Shown: piece by piece, positions 37,301 through 49,531 of the stretch
Numbering within the stretch: position 1 is the first letter of the stretch
How the letters are laid out: every line of letters begins with the position of its first letter
NCBI GenBank assembly: GCA_904063045.1
Contig: CAJFCJ010000005.1
Coordinates: forward strand, 3,156,165 to 3,220,164
DNA: 64,000 nucleotides
DNA from: Dimorphilus gyrociliatus
Lineage: Eukaryota > Annelida > Polychaeta > Dinophilidae
Direction: 5' to 3'
The notes under the pieces: model-generated
Told to the model about the DNA's origin: nothing
The model's input: only the letters and a program-made list of their open reading frames with translations
The model's database searches: none
Program-made: the position numbers and the translations under genes

Positions 37301-37630
37301 AGAAATATGAATTTTTATCTTGATTAAAAAAGAAAAAAACAAGCAAAACAAAATCGAGACAATACTTAATTTTCTCTCTTTAAAAAGAAATATAAAATAA
37401 TATCTTCATCACCTTGGTTACAACTACCCAATTACTTCTAAAGGCTCACCCCAATCATTGTAAAATACCCCAATTATCTATATTACTTTTTTAAATACAG
37501 TGAAGATGGAGAAGTTTGTTCTACTTCCTCTTCAACACCAACTATCTCGAGTTATCAAACAGATGAAGAAATGCATTCCTATTTGATAAGATTGGAGAAG
37601 TTACAGAAGAAATTACAACCCGTATTATAG
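27473..37630 (+). CDS. PCNT: Pericentrin/AKAP9-like coiled-coil protein with C-terminal PACT domain
   Basis: About 2101 residues. Exons: 27473-27484 (tentative), 28383-28581, 29426-29833, 29927-30202, 30309-30449, 31041-31393, 31460-31570, 31633-31707, 31769-34405, 34476-34770, 34838-35060, 35544-36048, 36127-36537, 36633-37162, 37501-37630; phase is continuous. The bulk is heptad-rich coiled coil (E, K, L, Q). Residues about 1930-2030 form a PACT domain: KYLKAESLRKSLVYQKKYLL, a GGYQETEEETL block, then FKSIVCAVCAIWRLKFYVRHW. That domain targets pericentrin and AKAP450 to centrosomes and basal bodies and binds calmodulin. A DWRMEIIRKIYEI segment precedes it. The four-codon first exon (MAAA) fits phase but is weak; otherwise translation starts at Met 28407. 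The donor of the 36127 exon could instead be at 36559. It is shorter than vertebrate pericentrin (over 3000), and I cannot separate the PCNT and AKAP9 lineages. Confidence 0.88.
28258..28304. repeat. (TA)n microsatellite
   Basis: Nearly 50 bp of uninterrupted TA dinucleotides in the first intron of the pericentrin-like gene, about 80 bp before the next acceptor. Confidence 0.9.
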
Positions 37631-37793
37631 CAAAAAAACTTACAAAAAAAGACCAATTTGTGATAGTTCTTATCATTCTGTAGCGCACCAAAGTGTTTTT
37701 TACTATAGGTCACATTCTTTTAATCTTGTTATAAGCTTCTTGTTTTGTTTTTAATAATTTTTAAGTGCTTATAATGTATTCTTTTATGTCATT

Positions 37794-37799
37794 AATAAA
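37794..37799 (+). terminator. Polyadenylation signal for the PACT-domain gene
   Basis: AATAAA about 165 nt after the stop codon, directly before a (TA)n tract at 37810-37832. Confidence 0.55.
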
Positions 37800-38161
37800 T
37801 ATTATATTACATATATATATATATATATATATTTATAACTAAGTTATGCATTTTTTTAAATATATCGACTTTGTAAATACTGATGTTTTTTTCTCTATTG
37901 ATTTCGCTTTGATGTTTAACAGTGTTCTACTCTTAAATCTACTATGTTAAGCAATACGTTACAAATAGTTTGTTATATATGTTGATAGCTGTTGACTATA
38001 ATCGATTGCTTTATTTTTTAGCGGTATTCGTAGCTTTTATAAATAACGATTATGGGATGCTAAAAAAGTCTAAAAGCAAATTTTTTGCGGATCTCTGAGG
38101 AAATTCTTGGAATAGGCCTAAATGGAAAAGAAATATTTACATCATGAATAATATATTCCGT

Positions 38162-38167
38162 TTTATT
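38162..38167 (-). terminator. Polyadenylation signal for CCDC22
   Basis: AATAAA on the minus strand about 70 nt beyond the CCDC22 stop. A second AATAAA overlaps the stop codon itself (38233-38238) but is too close to be the main one. Confidence 0.45.
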
Positions 38168-38234
38168 GTTGTATACTAATAACTAACCAAAAAGGTTCTA
38201 TTTTCTAAATTCTTCTGTTTTGTTTTGTTTTGTT

Positions 38235-41227
38235 TTATTTTTTAGCTAAACGTTGTTTCAATTCAGTATTTTCCTTCTTCATTTCGGCGTAATCTTTAGC
38301 TATTTTTTCTAAATTTTCTTCAATTTTTTCTTGACTTTTACTCTCAATTTGATCTTCTAAAGTTCGAATCTCTCTTATAATAGCACCGGTTTCTTCTAGA
38401 GTTTTAATAATAATCTTGCAATTCTATTTACAAGAAAAAAAAGGAAAGAAATATATTTAGCAAGACACAGCGGTAGAATATATGCTACGTGCTTTCCACT
38501 GCATATATCCCAGATATGTAATTGCTAACCTCGTGCAATGCGGCTAAGTGCTTGTAAGATTTCCTAGAAGTTTCATCTTTTTTAGCATCCTAATAATTGA
38601 ATATGAAAAAATGTTGAGGATATAAAAAATTCTGACAGGCTTTAACGAGTATAAATTTACCCTGAATAATAACTCATCAGTAACGGTGAATGTCCTATCG
38701 AGCTTGCCTCCAATACTATTGACCTCTTTCTGAACTTCTTTAGTATCAATAAGAACCTATGCATAACGAATAGACTAATTAATAAATATATATTTATCAG
38801 GCTTACGATTCAAATGAGATTTCCTTACTTGATCTATGCCAGATTTTTGCTTTTTAATATTAGCAACAATCTCTAATATTCTCCTCGTGTATGCAGACCG
38901 ACTAACACTTTTTGTTAATTTCTCAACCTCATCACGCTTTACGAGCAAATATTTGCAGATAATAATTAATAAGTAAAAATTTTGTTTTTTTTGTATTTAC
39001 CAGTTGTTTTTGAGCTTCCTCCTTTATTTTATATTCACTAGTGACATCTTTAAAGTCTTGTTTAACTTTCTTCAACTCTTCAATTTTCTTTTCAGTTAAA
39101 GACTATAAAAGAAAGAATAGGGTAACAAACTTGTAAAGAGAAAAAAAAAGAGATGAAATACGATAATACAACAACAGTCTTTTTTCCCTTTATACGTTTA
39201 TAATAACATATACAGTATAAACAAAATATAGATAAAAACTTGTATAAATATAATTTATACCAACATCATTAAATCATTACTTACAGTAGTTTTATCTGCG
39301 GTTTCCTGTAATTTAGCTAACCTCTCTTCCAGAGGTTTCCTCCTTAATTCCCATTCTTTCTCAAATTCATCAATTTTCTCTTGCGTAGTCTTTACTTTTT
39401 TCTAACAGCGTGTATTAATATTAATAATATATAAGGTAGATTAGCCACTTGACTAGGGTAAAATCATATGAAATCCACATTAAATATTACCTCTAATAGT
39501 ATAGTATTATCTGATGCATTAGGCAATAAGTCGATTATTTTCTTTTTAATGTTATATTCTTCTTCTCTCTTCCTATTATCATCATCTAATCTATTCGACT
39601 TCTTCTTTAGCTTTAAATAAATCATATTAAATTATTATTTTTATCATTATTACTTTATATAGCTTTTACCTTAGGTAAAACTCCGTTATATTTGCTACAT
39701 TTCAATTCTAATTTCTCCATTTGTTTAGATATATCTAATAACTCACTACGTAAATTATCTAATTCTTCTTCTTTACTTATCGAACTCTTTACTTCTTTTC
39801 CTTCTTCTAATTGTTCAGCACTTTTAGGTGAATCCTATATCAATAATAAACATATCTACTTATTTAAATAAATAATATATAATTGTTTTAGAATCTATTA
39901 CATCATTAACATTTTCCTCATTTGAATGAAACAGTGTTGTCGTGTTTGAAATATTAATTGAACGATAATTCATCCAATCTCCATTTTGCATAGACTTTGA
40001 TTTGGCTTCTAAAATCGACTTTTTAACAATATTACCTAGAGCATCCTGACTCTTTTGCTGTAAGGATTATTTAAATATATGTACATAAATTTTTCTTTAA
40101 AAGTCATATATTGTAGGTTTACGTGTTTCGTTCTGATTGATTTCGATAATGAAAGCTCTTTTTCCTGTTGCTCAACTAATAAAGATGAATTAAGCTCCAT
40201 AAGCGAAGCTGGTAAATTTCTAACGTCCTTCAATTGTGAAGCAATAGGTTTCACGTCCGTCCCTTAAAATAGGAGGAATGTAATAAATTAAAAAGTTAAT
40301 TACGTAATGATCATAGATAAACAGTTGTTAAAAAAAAGCTTATAGTTATTACCATTCACTTCCGGAAGTGTCAAAGTCTCTGAGATGAATGGATGAGAAT
40401 GACTACTACCCTTTAGAGAGAAAAGTGGAAAATAGATAATTTCCTATTGATATTAAAAATTACAGAAATTATCTCGTCTATTATTACTTGTTTGTACCAT
40501 TTATCTCCTTTCCAGTAAATACCTCTTTTCTTTAGAAAACTCGGAATCCAAGGCAACTCTAACTGCTCTCGAATTTCTCTACCGATAGTGTGCTGCAACT
40601 GTTCATAGGCACCTGGAAATAATTAACTCTATACTATCCCATTTGATTCTCAACTGGTAATTTATTCTAATGTTTTTAATGTGTACTTAGTTTTCTATCG
40701 CTTGTTGTTGAACTTTCTTTCGGTAACCTTTCCACAAGGAACATAAAAACTTTCCTAATTTCAGTATCATTCGAATAAAGAAGTGTTTGATATCCTATTT
40801 CTCCTTTGTAACCGATACCCTGAAAATACCCATATTATTATTCAAAATACCATTATTATACTATAGTGTATAATTTGGCTACTTTTATTTCTTCAACTAA
40901 TTGAGTTCCGATGCGGAATTTGGTTGCCATATTAGGCGGAAGTTTCTTAGGCAAGTCATCTTTGCCTAGGATTATTTCTAAGCATTTAGCAACCCCTTCA
41001 ACTATAAGATCAACCGAAAACTCTGATAGGCTTTCTACGTGATCTTCAACGTCGCTGTTCAAAATAAGTAACATTTACTACAATTGCATATGAGAAAATT
41101 ATTTAATAGCTTTATTAATATGTTTTCGATCAGCTGTAAGCATAAAAATCGCGCCTTGTAAACAAACTAAGACATACCAGCCAATATTTTGTAGGGTATG
41201 TACTATTATTCTATCTACCTCCTCCAT
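38235..41227 (-). CDS. CCDC22: CCDC22, subunit of the CCC/Commander endosomal recycling complex
   Basis: Predicted 596 residues (human 627). Fifteen exons in coding order: 41227-41178, 41054-40883, 40819-40687, 40612-40488, 40410-40353, 40262-40123, 40057-39902, 39834-39670, 39610-39491, 39401-39285, 39102-39001, 38936-38829, 38756-38661, 38589-38530, 38423-38235; phase is continuous. The N-terminus MEEVDRIIVHTLQNIG and the GIGYKGEIGYQTLLYS block match the calponin-homology-like head (about 1-125). The second half is coiled coil, ending LEETGAIIREIRTLEDQIES near the C-terminus, a CCDC22 signature. By family, it pairs with CCDC93 and COMMD proteins to recycle membrane cargo and to regulate CUL-based NF-kB control. 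Introns are 40-180 bp. Identification is secure. Confidence 0.95.
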
Positions 41228-41477
41228 ATTTTAGTCATGTGATCAACGGAATACTTGAAAACCAGTTTACAACAGCAACAATGTCAAGGCCGACATAGGC
41301 TTCTAAGAAATCCGTAATTTTTAGAAATTTCCATAAAGCCTATCATCATCTAAATTAGAGACTTTAGGATAGTACCTATACGAATAATGGTAGTTTCAAA
41401 AAGGCTACTGTAAAGAAGGGACTGAAAGGGACTTTCAGAGACTTTATTATATTATATATACAGTATATTATTTGAAC

Positions 41478-41483
41478 TTTATT
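41478..41483 (-). terminator. Polyadenylation signal for the RING gene
   Basis: AATAAA on the minus strand about 175 nt after the stop, within the 430-bp gap before the CCDC22 start. Confidence 0.5.
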
Positions 41484-41657
41484 ACATGAATAAATTCGAA
41501 TATAAAATCAATATTTAGTCTAAAAGAATAAATATGTAATAAAACTATTTAAGAAGTAGAATAAATTGTTATAAATTGATTAAGGAGACTTAAATGAAGG
41601 GTAAAAGATAGGAATATTGAAAAAATTTCATTTTCTCTTGCCATTTAATAAATCAAA

Positions 41658-43621
41658 TCATTTTCTCTTTTGAGAAATTAGGCACGTCTTCTTTCTCGGA
41701 CAGTAGCAACAAGCCCTTTAAAGGAAAGCTGATAAGATATGATATCGTATTGAATACAAACAAAAGTTTACCATGTTGGTACATGATTCTGGATGTACAT
41801 TCCAATTTGATGACCTATTTATAAAAAGTAGGTATGTAATAAACTAATAAGATATTTTCATAGATATATTAAATATAATTACCTTTATGACAACTTTCTA
41901 TGCATGGTTTACATATCCCTAGATGGAAATAGGAAGATGAAAAAAAATATATGAGAGCATATATCACCTATTTAATAACTTAGGTATAACTTGACACTTA
42001 CAATGAAAATTACATTGTTGACATGTAAAATAGTCCATAGACTCTGGGAATTCTTTGTCAAACGTTTGAGAAAAACAAACTTTTGGCTTGTCACTTAAGA
42101 GTTTTACCTCTCCGTATAATACTATTTTAGTACCAGGTTTCTGTTATTAATAACAATTTAATAGTTTTTATGTCAATTGAAAACAAATTCATACCAATCC
42201 ATACTGTAAAACTGGTTTAATTCCTGCAGGAATAACATGAAGACCGGCTACTTTCTTCTTTTCATTAATTACTAAATTAATCTGATCTTCAATATTTTTA
42301 AAATTTGAATCGGAAAATGGGCTATAAATAGATGCGATAAGTAAAATAAATATTGAAAATGACTGGGTGAATACCTTAATGAAAAGAATTTTGCAGTATC
42401 GGAAACTTCAATAATTGGATCATGCAACTTTTCCATTTCCTGATGAAGGATTCGTGTAAAGTCATTAATGCTGTAAAGAGCTTTCTATGATCATAATAAC
42501 TAATTGAAATTAATATTATTGATACCAACGTCGAATTTGGTTTTATAGTAATATCTTGTATGGAGATGTTTTTATGAAGAAGTATAAAAGTTACAGTAAT
42601 TGGTAGAACGGTAATATGCGGAATATGTTCGGATAGATATCTGGTAAGAAATAATCATATATACAGCAAAAACATAGAAATTAAGGTCCGTACATTTAAA
42701 ATTTATGAAATATAATATAGGTTTAATTGATAAAAATCTTTTCATTACCTGTCGTAAGCCTCCGATATCAGCCTAATAGACTCACTCTTTTCGAATTCAT
42801 ACCTATTTACTTGCGTTTCACGTTCCTCCTCAGTTTCGGTTGATAATGATCGCTTTCGCCTCTCGCATTCATCAATTATTAATTGACAGTATTTTTCATG
42901 GGCAGCCAAACCTTGACGTAAGTGTTCTTTAGAGATTGTTAAAAATTTTAATTAGTTATATAAGTGAATAATTCTGCTAAGATCATATTTTGAGACAAAC
43001 TTTTTAAAACCTCTTTAATTAGATTCTGACTATCTTTAACCTCTGAACCTGTATTTAAACATACATTTAATTATAAATTGTGTATATGTATATACATTTC
43101 CTATTTTTTATTCACCTAATTGACCCGCTTCGCTAATAATATTGTCTAGATAAGCTGCTTCTTCGTTTTTTTTCGCTTCCTGAATTGAGACTAGAATATT
43201 AAGAGAATTCTTACTAATAGGGATCAAATACCTAGAAATCAAATTTACTCACTAATTAATTCATTAAAACTTAAATCCCTAATTACGCTGTCAGGATTGA
43301 GAGACCCATTACAGCATGGACATTTCTGTCTCCTATCAATTGCTTCTATAATACATTTTCCACAAAATTTATGACCGCAAGTAGTGATGTGAACATCCTG
43401 TAGAATATTCATGCAGACTGGACATATGATATGATCTCCAAAGGTTGATAGCTATGTAACAATTATTTAATATAAAGCTTACACTATATGTTTTTTGTAT
43501 TTCATTTTATTTTAAGCCGAGTGATAATGAGTTAGTGGAAGGAAAAATATGGTTTTTTTAAATAAAAGTTAATCAATCGAGTTCTTACCGAAATTTTAAT
43601 ATTTAACTCTTCACTTTCCAT
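41658..43621 (-). CDS. RING-finger protein with C-terminal UBR-box-like zinc cluster
   Basis: Predicted 386 residues, product not recognised. Exons in coding order: 43621-43589, 43451-43253, 43190-43116, 43048-43001, 42926-42749, 42640-42526, 42484-42375, 42321-42195, 42140-42002, 41918-41883, 41814-41772, 41715-41658; phase is continuous. Residues about 18-60 are a C3HC4 RING (CPVCMNIL, TTCGHKFCGKC, QKCPCC), so a ubiquitin E3 role is likely. A short helical stretch rich in charged residues follows (about 80-165). About 165-300 is a globular region without a recognised domain. The C-terminus holds a Cys/His cluster: FTCQQCNFHWICKPCIESCH, then KGHQIG, NHVPTWACCYC, PRKKTC. The CxxC..CxxC..CHKGH spacing resembles a UBR box. 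The final acceptor was chosen because it restores TWACCYC; an alternative acceptor 13 bp upstream gives a hydrophobic tail instead. One intron is only 41 bp. Confidence 0.8.
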
Positions 43622-45737
43622 TATATATTCTTGTTGGATAAATTCAACAAAATGATTTCAACAATAAAGACACAAATTGCTAAATTGTTAATCATAAACC
43701 TGAAAACAGAAAATACATTTCAGGAATCCTGTTCCTTTTTCAATTTTCTATATAAATATTAGTAAACGAATAGTTAACCAGTCACACACTATATATTTGT
43801 TAATAGGCGTATTTTGTTTCAATTTCATCACTTAAATAAAAGACAGATGACGGAGTTAGTTAGATTAAGATAAAAGGTAAGATTTACCTAAATCTTTCTT
43901 CCATGGGGAAATAAAATGTTCAATTAAGAAGGAAAAGGTAGACTACTTTCCAAGGGAATTATTAACCTAATAACAGTAATCTAATGGACAAAATTTTTTA
44001 AGGTCTATTAATTTACTTTGACCTATATATGCTGTATATATGAATACCCTTTTGTTATAATTTATCTTTAATAGTAAAGGTACTATTTTATTATTCCCCT
44101 GGTCCAATTGTCTCTCAATTCTTTGTTCTATATTAAAAGTAATGAAGACAATTACCCTGTTCTATTTCTCTTTTCCATTTTATTTTATAACTTACATACA
44201 CGAACTTTAATTAATCTTAAAGGAAGCTATACTAATCAAACAAAACTTGATTTATGAAGATTAGAAAAATTGACAATAATTGAAAAAATTACAGTTTTCG
44301 CCTAGTTCTTTTCTTTTTTTTACATTAAAGACAAAGATAAATAGTCTTTTTCTTTAATTGAAAACGTTGAGATAGATGGATTAGATCAAAAAAAAAAAAA
44401 CATTAAAGGAAGAAGCCGATTGATACCATTACTCCCGAAACCAAAAGTAACATTTTACTTTTAAAAAAACATCTCTTTTCACTCTTGTTAGCATTTTAAC
44501 TATATTATATTTCTTTTCAAAATATCTTTAATTAAAAATTTTATCATTTAAAATATCCTTAACAATGATAACTATTGATAAACTTGAAATCAATGATGTA
44601 GACTCCCAAAGACGCCATAAAACTTCTCTCTATGGCATTAGTTGCTTTAACCAATTATCCTCATGTGAATTAACAATTGTGATAACCTTTTGAACCATCT
44701 TTTACCTCATTAACTTATTTTCAAAGGGGATAAAAGTTGTATGGTTAGCCATAGCCCATCATCTTATCATCAGTTTATGGAAAGTAATAAAGTAATAGTT
44801 TATAAGGAATATTTTAACCTTTCTATCAGATGTATTATATTCATTTTCAATCTGGGTAAAAGTTAAGAAAACTGTATGAAAAAAGAGTCAAGGCAATCAA
44901 ATGATATATTCTAAGTAGAGCATGTAATTTACAAAATTGTTTAAGCTTCCTTCGCAAATGGTTTTCTATTAGGAATCCATTCACGAATTTTTTTTAAATA
45001 CGCGTAATTTTTCATTTATATGGTTTTGTTCTTCGTCAACAATTAAGTAAGTTTGCTATTGCAAAAGATAGATCTGAAGCATTCTACTCATCTATACAAC
45101 TTGATGAGCTATTGTTTTCATTCCGTTTCAATCAAATGCAATTTGAGAAAGAATCTTTAAAGAAAGAAAGAAAGAAAGAAATACTTTCTTACAAAATCTA
45201 TTTACAAAATTATAAAGAAAGTAAGGAAATCGATCAAGTAGAATTAATGTTTTCGTTGTTTCCTATTATTCTAGAGAGAAATCTATAGAATTCTTTCTTT
45301 AATTGTTGCATATATGCCGAATACAGCTTATTTGGGTCGGGTCCAGATTTTTTGAAGAATGAATCAGAACCCGATTAAAAATTCGTGGAACCGGTGATTA
45401 CCGGTTTTTCTTGAAAACAATCTATTTTGCCCAGCAGAAATTAATTATCTGATTTTTTTTATTACTTAGCATCAATCGCACTCATAATTTTGATATTTTG
45501 GGAGGCATACAATTTGCCTATGATATATATATATTTTAAATCGGTTAGTTTTCAGTAGAGCTATTTCTTTACGCTTTCGTCAATATATTTTGAACCGGCC
45601 AGTTTGAAAGCATTCGGGTAGTAAAACTCTGGTTCCCGTTCCAATCAATCTCATCATCTGAACAACTTACAGCTTCAAGTTCGGGAAAGAGTAGCGATCT
45701 ATTATCGCCCAAGTTATTGTGACTCAATTATGATAAA
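43622..45737. other. Divergent intergenic region between the RING gene and SUPT20H
   Basis: About 2.1 kb with no coding signal on either strand. AT-rich, with long A and T runs (for example near 44390) and an (AAAG)n tract near 45163-45180. Presumably holds both promoters. A pyrimidine-rich, relatively GC-richer stretch lies at 45590-45720, next to the SUPT20H start. Confidence 0.5.
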
Positions 45738-48687
45738 ATGACTGAAGAATGCAGCCGTAAAAAAGGAAGGATCGAAGATAAAGTCCAAGTAAGTAATAGC
45801 TTTAGCATTTTTTAATGACATGACATTAAAATTTGTTTCAGGAATTACTTCAGCAGTTAAAAAATTGTACCAAATCAAGTGACAACAACGAAAACAATTC
45901 CGAACAGTTGCGTTACTTTATTTACTTAAAATAAAAAATTAATACTATTTAATTATGCAATTTTCAGGAAATCTCTACTAGTATCAATGCTTAAGATTAC
46001 AGCACAAAAACAATTAGGAGATGTAAGTTTCATTTCAATAAATGTTGACTTTGCTTGTATAAAATTTTCATAATTCTTTCTAGACTCCAAAATCTATTCA
46101 AAAATTGCTCTCTCAATTAGTGAAAACTGAAGACTTGAATTGCTTGATTGTGAACCTGCACCCTGGAAATGAAGGATACTCTATTCAGTACCCAAAAGTG
46201 GAAGATGCCGAAACAATTATTTTATCTTATGAAGTAAGGGAGAAAGAAATATTAAATAATCGGCATTTATAGCAATTTGAAAATATAAATTAATGAACTT
46301 GTTCTTTCTTGTAGGAATCAGACTTTTTAGAATATTTAGATTCTCAACAAATCCCACCGTTTATCCTTGATGTTCTTGACGAAGCACCAGTCAATCTTTA
46401 CTACGACGGCCACGTTGTAGTGGAACTGCGCGATTTTAGGCGAAATACCGTTCCAAAGGAATACCATACATCCTATGTTATTTTAAAGCCTTCTCAGGAA
46501 ACTTTAATAGCAGATGTTAACATGATAGCTAATCAAATTAGTCCTAGCCATGCAATATCTCAGGAAGATATGCTAAGGTTGGAGCAGAAAATTATTGAGG
46601 ACATAGAAGAGCCTATGTGCCTGGATCCGTCACCAAGCCTGGCTGTTGTCCAAAATATCCTTGAAAAAGATGTACTAAATAGTGAAGGCCTTGTAAGACA
46701 AGCTAGGAAATGGAATCAGGCATCGGTTGCTAGGAGACGAAAATATCTTTCACAGTGTTCTGGTCCATGTTTCTCCTCCCTCCACGATTTCCTTATCACC
46801 AAACGACAGACGTCTGGGTAAATTTATTTTACTGATCAAATTAATGAATCTACCATGATTTATCATGTTTTCTATTTATTTCAGTGTTTCTTCCCATCGT
46901 AAATTGCTCTCTGTAGATACCTTCAAGGAACAACCAATTCGACTTTCAGCCCCATCTAATCTAGAAGTTATGAAATATGTGAACATGTCTTATGAAAGAT
47001 TTCGGAACGTTTCCTATCAAGTAATTGAAGAATGGTCATTTGAAAGGGAAGATAGCTCTTGTAATGTTTGGAACAAACTTATCGTTAGCAAAAAGGGAAA
47101 TGTTTTCGTTTGTCAGCTTTCTGAATATAGGTAAACTAAACGACAGCACTAAATGTTGATAAACGACAATTTAATGTTTTTCTTTTATTCCTGCTGTATA
47201 GGGCAAACGTAGAAAATTCTTTAAAGAGTAAAAAAATTGAATTTTCAACGAGAGAAGAATTAGATAATCATGTACAACAGTTTGAGAAAGTTTTTACTGA
47301 ATCTTATACAAAATCTGCCATTATTACACATACTATAGCTGGCCAAGCACCAAAAATTACCAAAATTGAGGGTAAAGATAATGGTAAGGTTAACGACACT
47401 GCCTTCTCAAGATTGTCTGAGGGAAAGATAACCTTTCAAAGTTCGTTATTTTTCCATATCATAGCTTTTATTATGAAAGGAGGGGCTTTTCTATTCTAAA
47501 AGTCGACTTTATTCGGCCGATGGCAATATAGTTAATGAGGCCTAAAAAATTTATCTTTCCTTGCTAATACTACTATTTTATCGTTTTAACATATTTCCCT
47601 TTTGATTTTACAGTGCCCAATAGCAATATTCAAAAAGCTGCAATAAATGCTCAATTCATCCAAAGTATTCAGCAGCAGCAGCAACAATTACAACAGCAAA
47701 AAATTCCTGCTAATACACCACAGTTACCGACTCATAGACTGAGACAAATGGGTATTTTTGCGCACGTATCAAGGTTGGCATACTTATCAATAATTGATAT
47801 AATACTAATAACGCCATATATTTCATTCAGTAGATCAGGTACTCCTCTACCTCAAGTAAACTTAACGACTTGCCGTAAGTTGCAGACAATGCAGTGTACG
47901 TTAACCCTTACTAATTAATTGTAACTATATATATATATATATATATATATACAGTATATATACCAATATATATGAATATTTATATGTATTAGTATATGAA
48001 ATATTCAATGTCATTCATATATTGCATTCTCTTATATAATTAATGGGTATTTCTTTGAATTATTTTCGTTTTTCAGCACTAATTTAATGATATATAGTGA
48101 GATTTATTAGACTTCAATTTCCATTAGCTCATCTACCATCCTATACCCAGGCAACAGCTTTTCCAGCCAACCGATCTCCCGTATCATCAGTTGGCATTGC
48201 CCAAACTATAACAGTATCTGCTTCGCAATTGACCTCCATCCCTCATGTACAAGGTACATATCTCTAATAGTTGTAATGCTTTATTCTTAACGTTCTTAGT
48301 AATATCAGTTCGTTCATCGAATCAAATTTCTCCTACGTCACCAACCACTTTACAAGTGAACTCTATTGATAAAAAAGATGGAACAAACCGAACTGGATTA
48401 GTTCATTTAGGTACACAACTTAATTTAATTAAGCCTGTTCGAGGCGGGACACCGAACAGTAGTGGTTTATCTCTTTTGCAATTAGTTTCGCCCCCCCAGT
48501 TGTCTCCAGCAGGTAAATTTCTAATCAATATATGATAGATTAAAAGCCACGTATATAATATTTGATTGTTACTAAATGTACTTTTTATTTATCCGTTTTA
48601 GACTCGTTAAGCCCCTCAAGTTCTACTACTCAACAGTTGTATATCACAACAGTGCAAACGGCCAATCCTAATACGTCGTCTATATAA
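45738..48687 (+). CDS. SUPT20H: SUPT20H (SPT20/FAM48A), SAGA-complex subunit
   Basis: Predicted 613 residues. Exons: 45738-45788, 45842-45906, 45968-46022, 46084-46233, 46315-46817, 46885-47130, 47202-47383, 47614-47751, 47839-47874, 48128-48253, 48309-48512, 48602-48687; phase is continuous. The Spt20 domain spans about residues 60-230: LNCLIVNLHPGNEGYSIQ, then LEYLDSQQIPPFILDVL, then a YYDGHVVVELRDFRR block, and EEPMCLDPSP further on. By family, it is a structural subunit of the SAGA transcription coactivator, in the nucleus. The C-terminal third is Ser/Thr/Pro/Gln-rich and includes a CAG/CAA-coded polyglutamine run (about residues 437-446). The exon at 47839-47874 (36 nt) is the least certain; its frame is constrained by stops in the alternatives. 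It is convergent with AGK. Confidence 0.93.
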
Positions 48688-48699
48688 AGAGATACAAAT

Positions 48700-48705
48700 A
48701 ATAAA
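48700..48705 (+). terminator. Possible polyadenylation signal for SUPT20H
   Basis: AATAAA only 13 nt after the stop. A longer 3' UTR is also possible. Confidence 0.35.
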
Positions 48706-49359
48706 AAAGATATTTTTTTCCCAACAAAATATTTTTCGTGTTCTTCATTTAAAAAGAAATAATTAGCAAACTATATTCTATGCTCTTGGTGAGGAAAAAC
48801 CCAAAACGCAAGCAAATACACTAATGCAAACTAAAATTGATCTTGAAAATGATTTAGGCCAACTGTCAGTAATATTTCGACATAAACAGATGGAAAAACG
48901 TTGTTTCTACTTTGGAATAACAGTCAATAAAACCGATTTTTTTCCCTCGGCTAATCCTATATCTTGTCCCATTTAGTATTAATTACTTTAGCAATCGAAA
49001 ACCGATAGTCATAAATTATAAGTCTTATTTTATAGTAAAAGCAAGAGAAAAGGAAAAATGTTATAAATAATTAAACTACAGGAAGAGAATATAACTATAT
49101 TGTATTTTCTGTATTCTCGTGGAAGAGTTTATTAATAATTTTAAGAATAATCACAGTAATTTAAGGAATGGTAATTTAATGAGAACACATTCGTAAAAGG
49201 TAATAAATAATAATGATATATATTATTTATGAAAAATATAAGTAATATGTTTGTAAGATTTATAGCATTTCACTAAAGGCAAAAATAAATGAGCATCTGC
49301 TACAAAATATTTCATAAGAAAAATAATAAAGTTTTGCTCTTCTGTCTCTTGCTTTCCCC

Positions 49360-49361
<2 letters not shown>

Positions 49362-49391
<30 letters not shown>
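49362..49391. repeat. (CT)n microsatellite
   Basis: About 30 bp of CT dinucleotides between the convergent genes. Confidence 0.9.
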
Positions 49392-49395
<4 letters not shown>

Positions 49396-49531
49396 CCTCT
49401 GATTCGTTTTGTGCCTACCTACTCTTTGATTTTTATCTATTCACAGATTAATAACTCCATCTATAGTTTATTTTTATACTAACATATAGATACAAATGGA
49501 CAATATATATATTTATATAAAATTTAGTATA

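Larger units (their letters stand above)
48688..49531. other. Convergent 3' region between SUPT20H and AGK
   Basis: The two 3' UTRs meet here. It contains a (CT)n microsatellite at 49362-49391 and several AATAAA-type hexamers. No coding signal. Confidence 0.5.

Noticed and set aside
41700-41728. Alternative acceptor giving the RING protein a Leu-rich tail
   Set aside because: The acceptor 13 bp downstream restores a continuous cysteine cluster (TWACCYC), which fits the preceding zinc-ligand pattern better.
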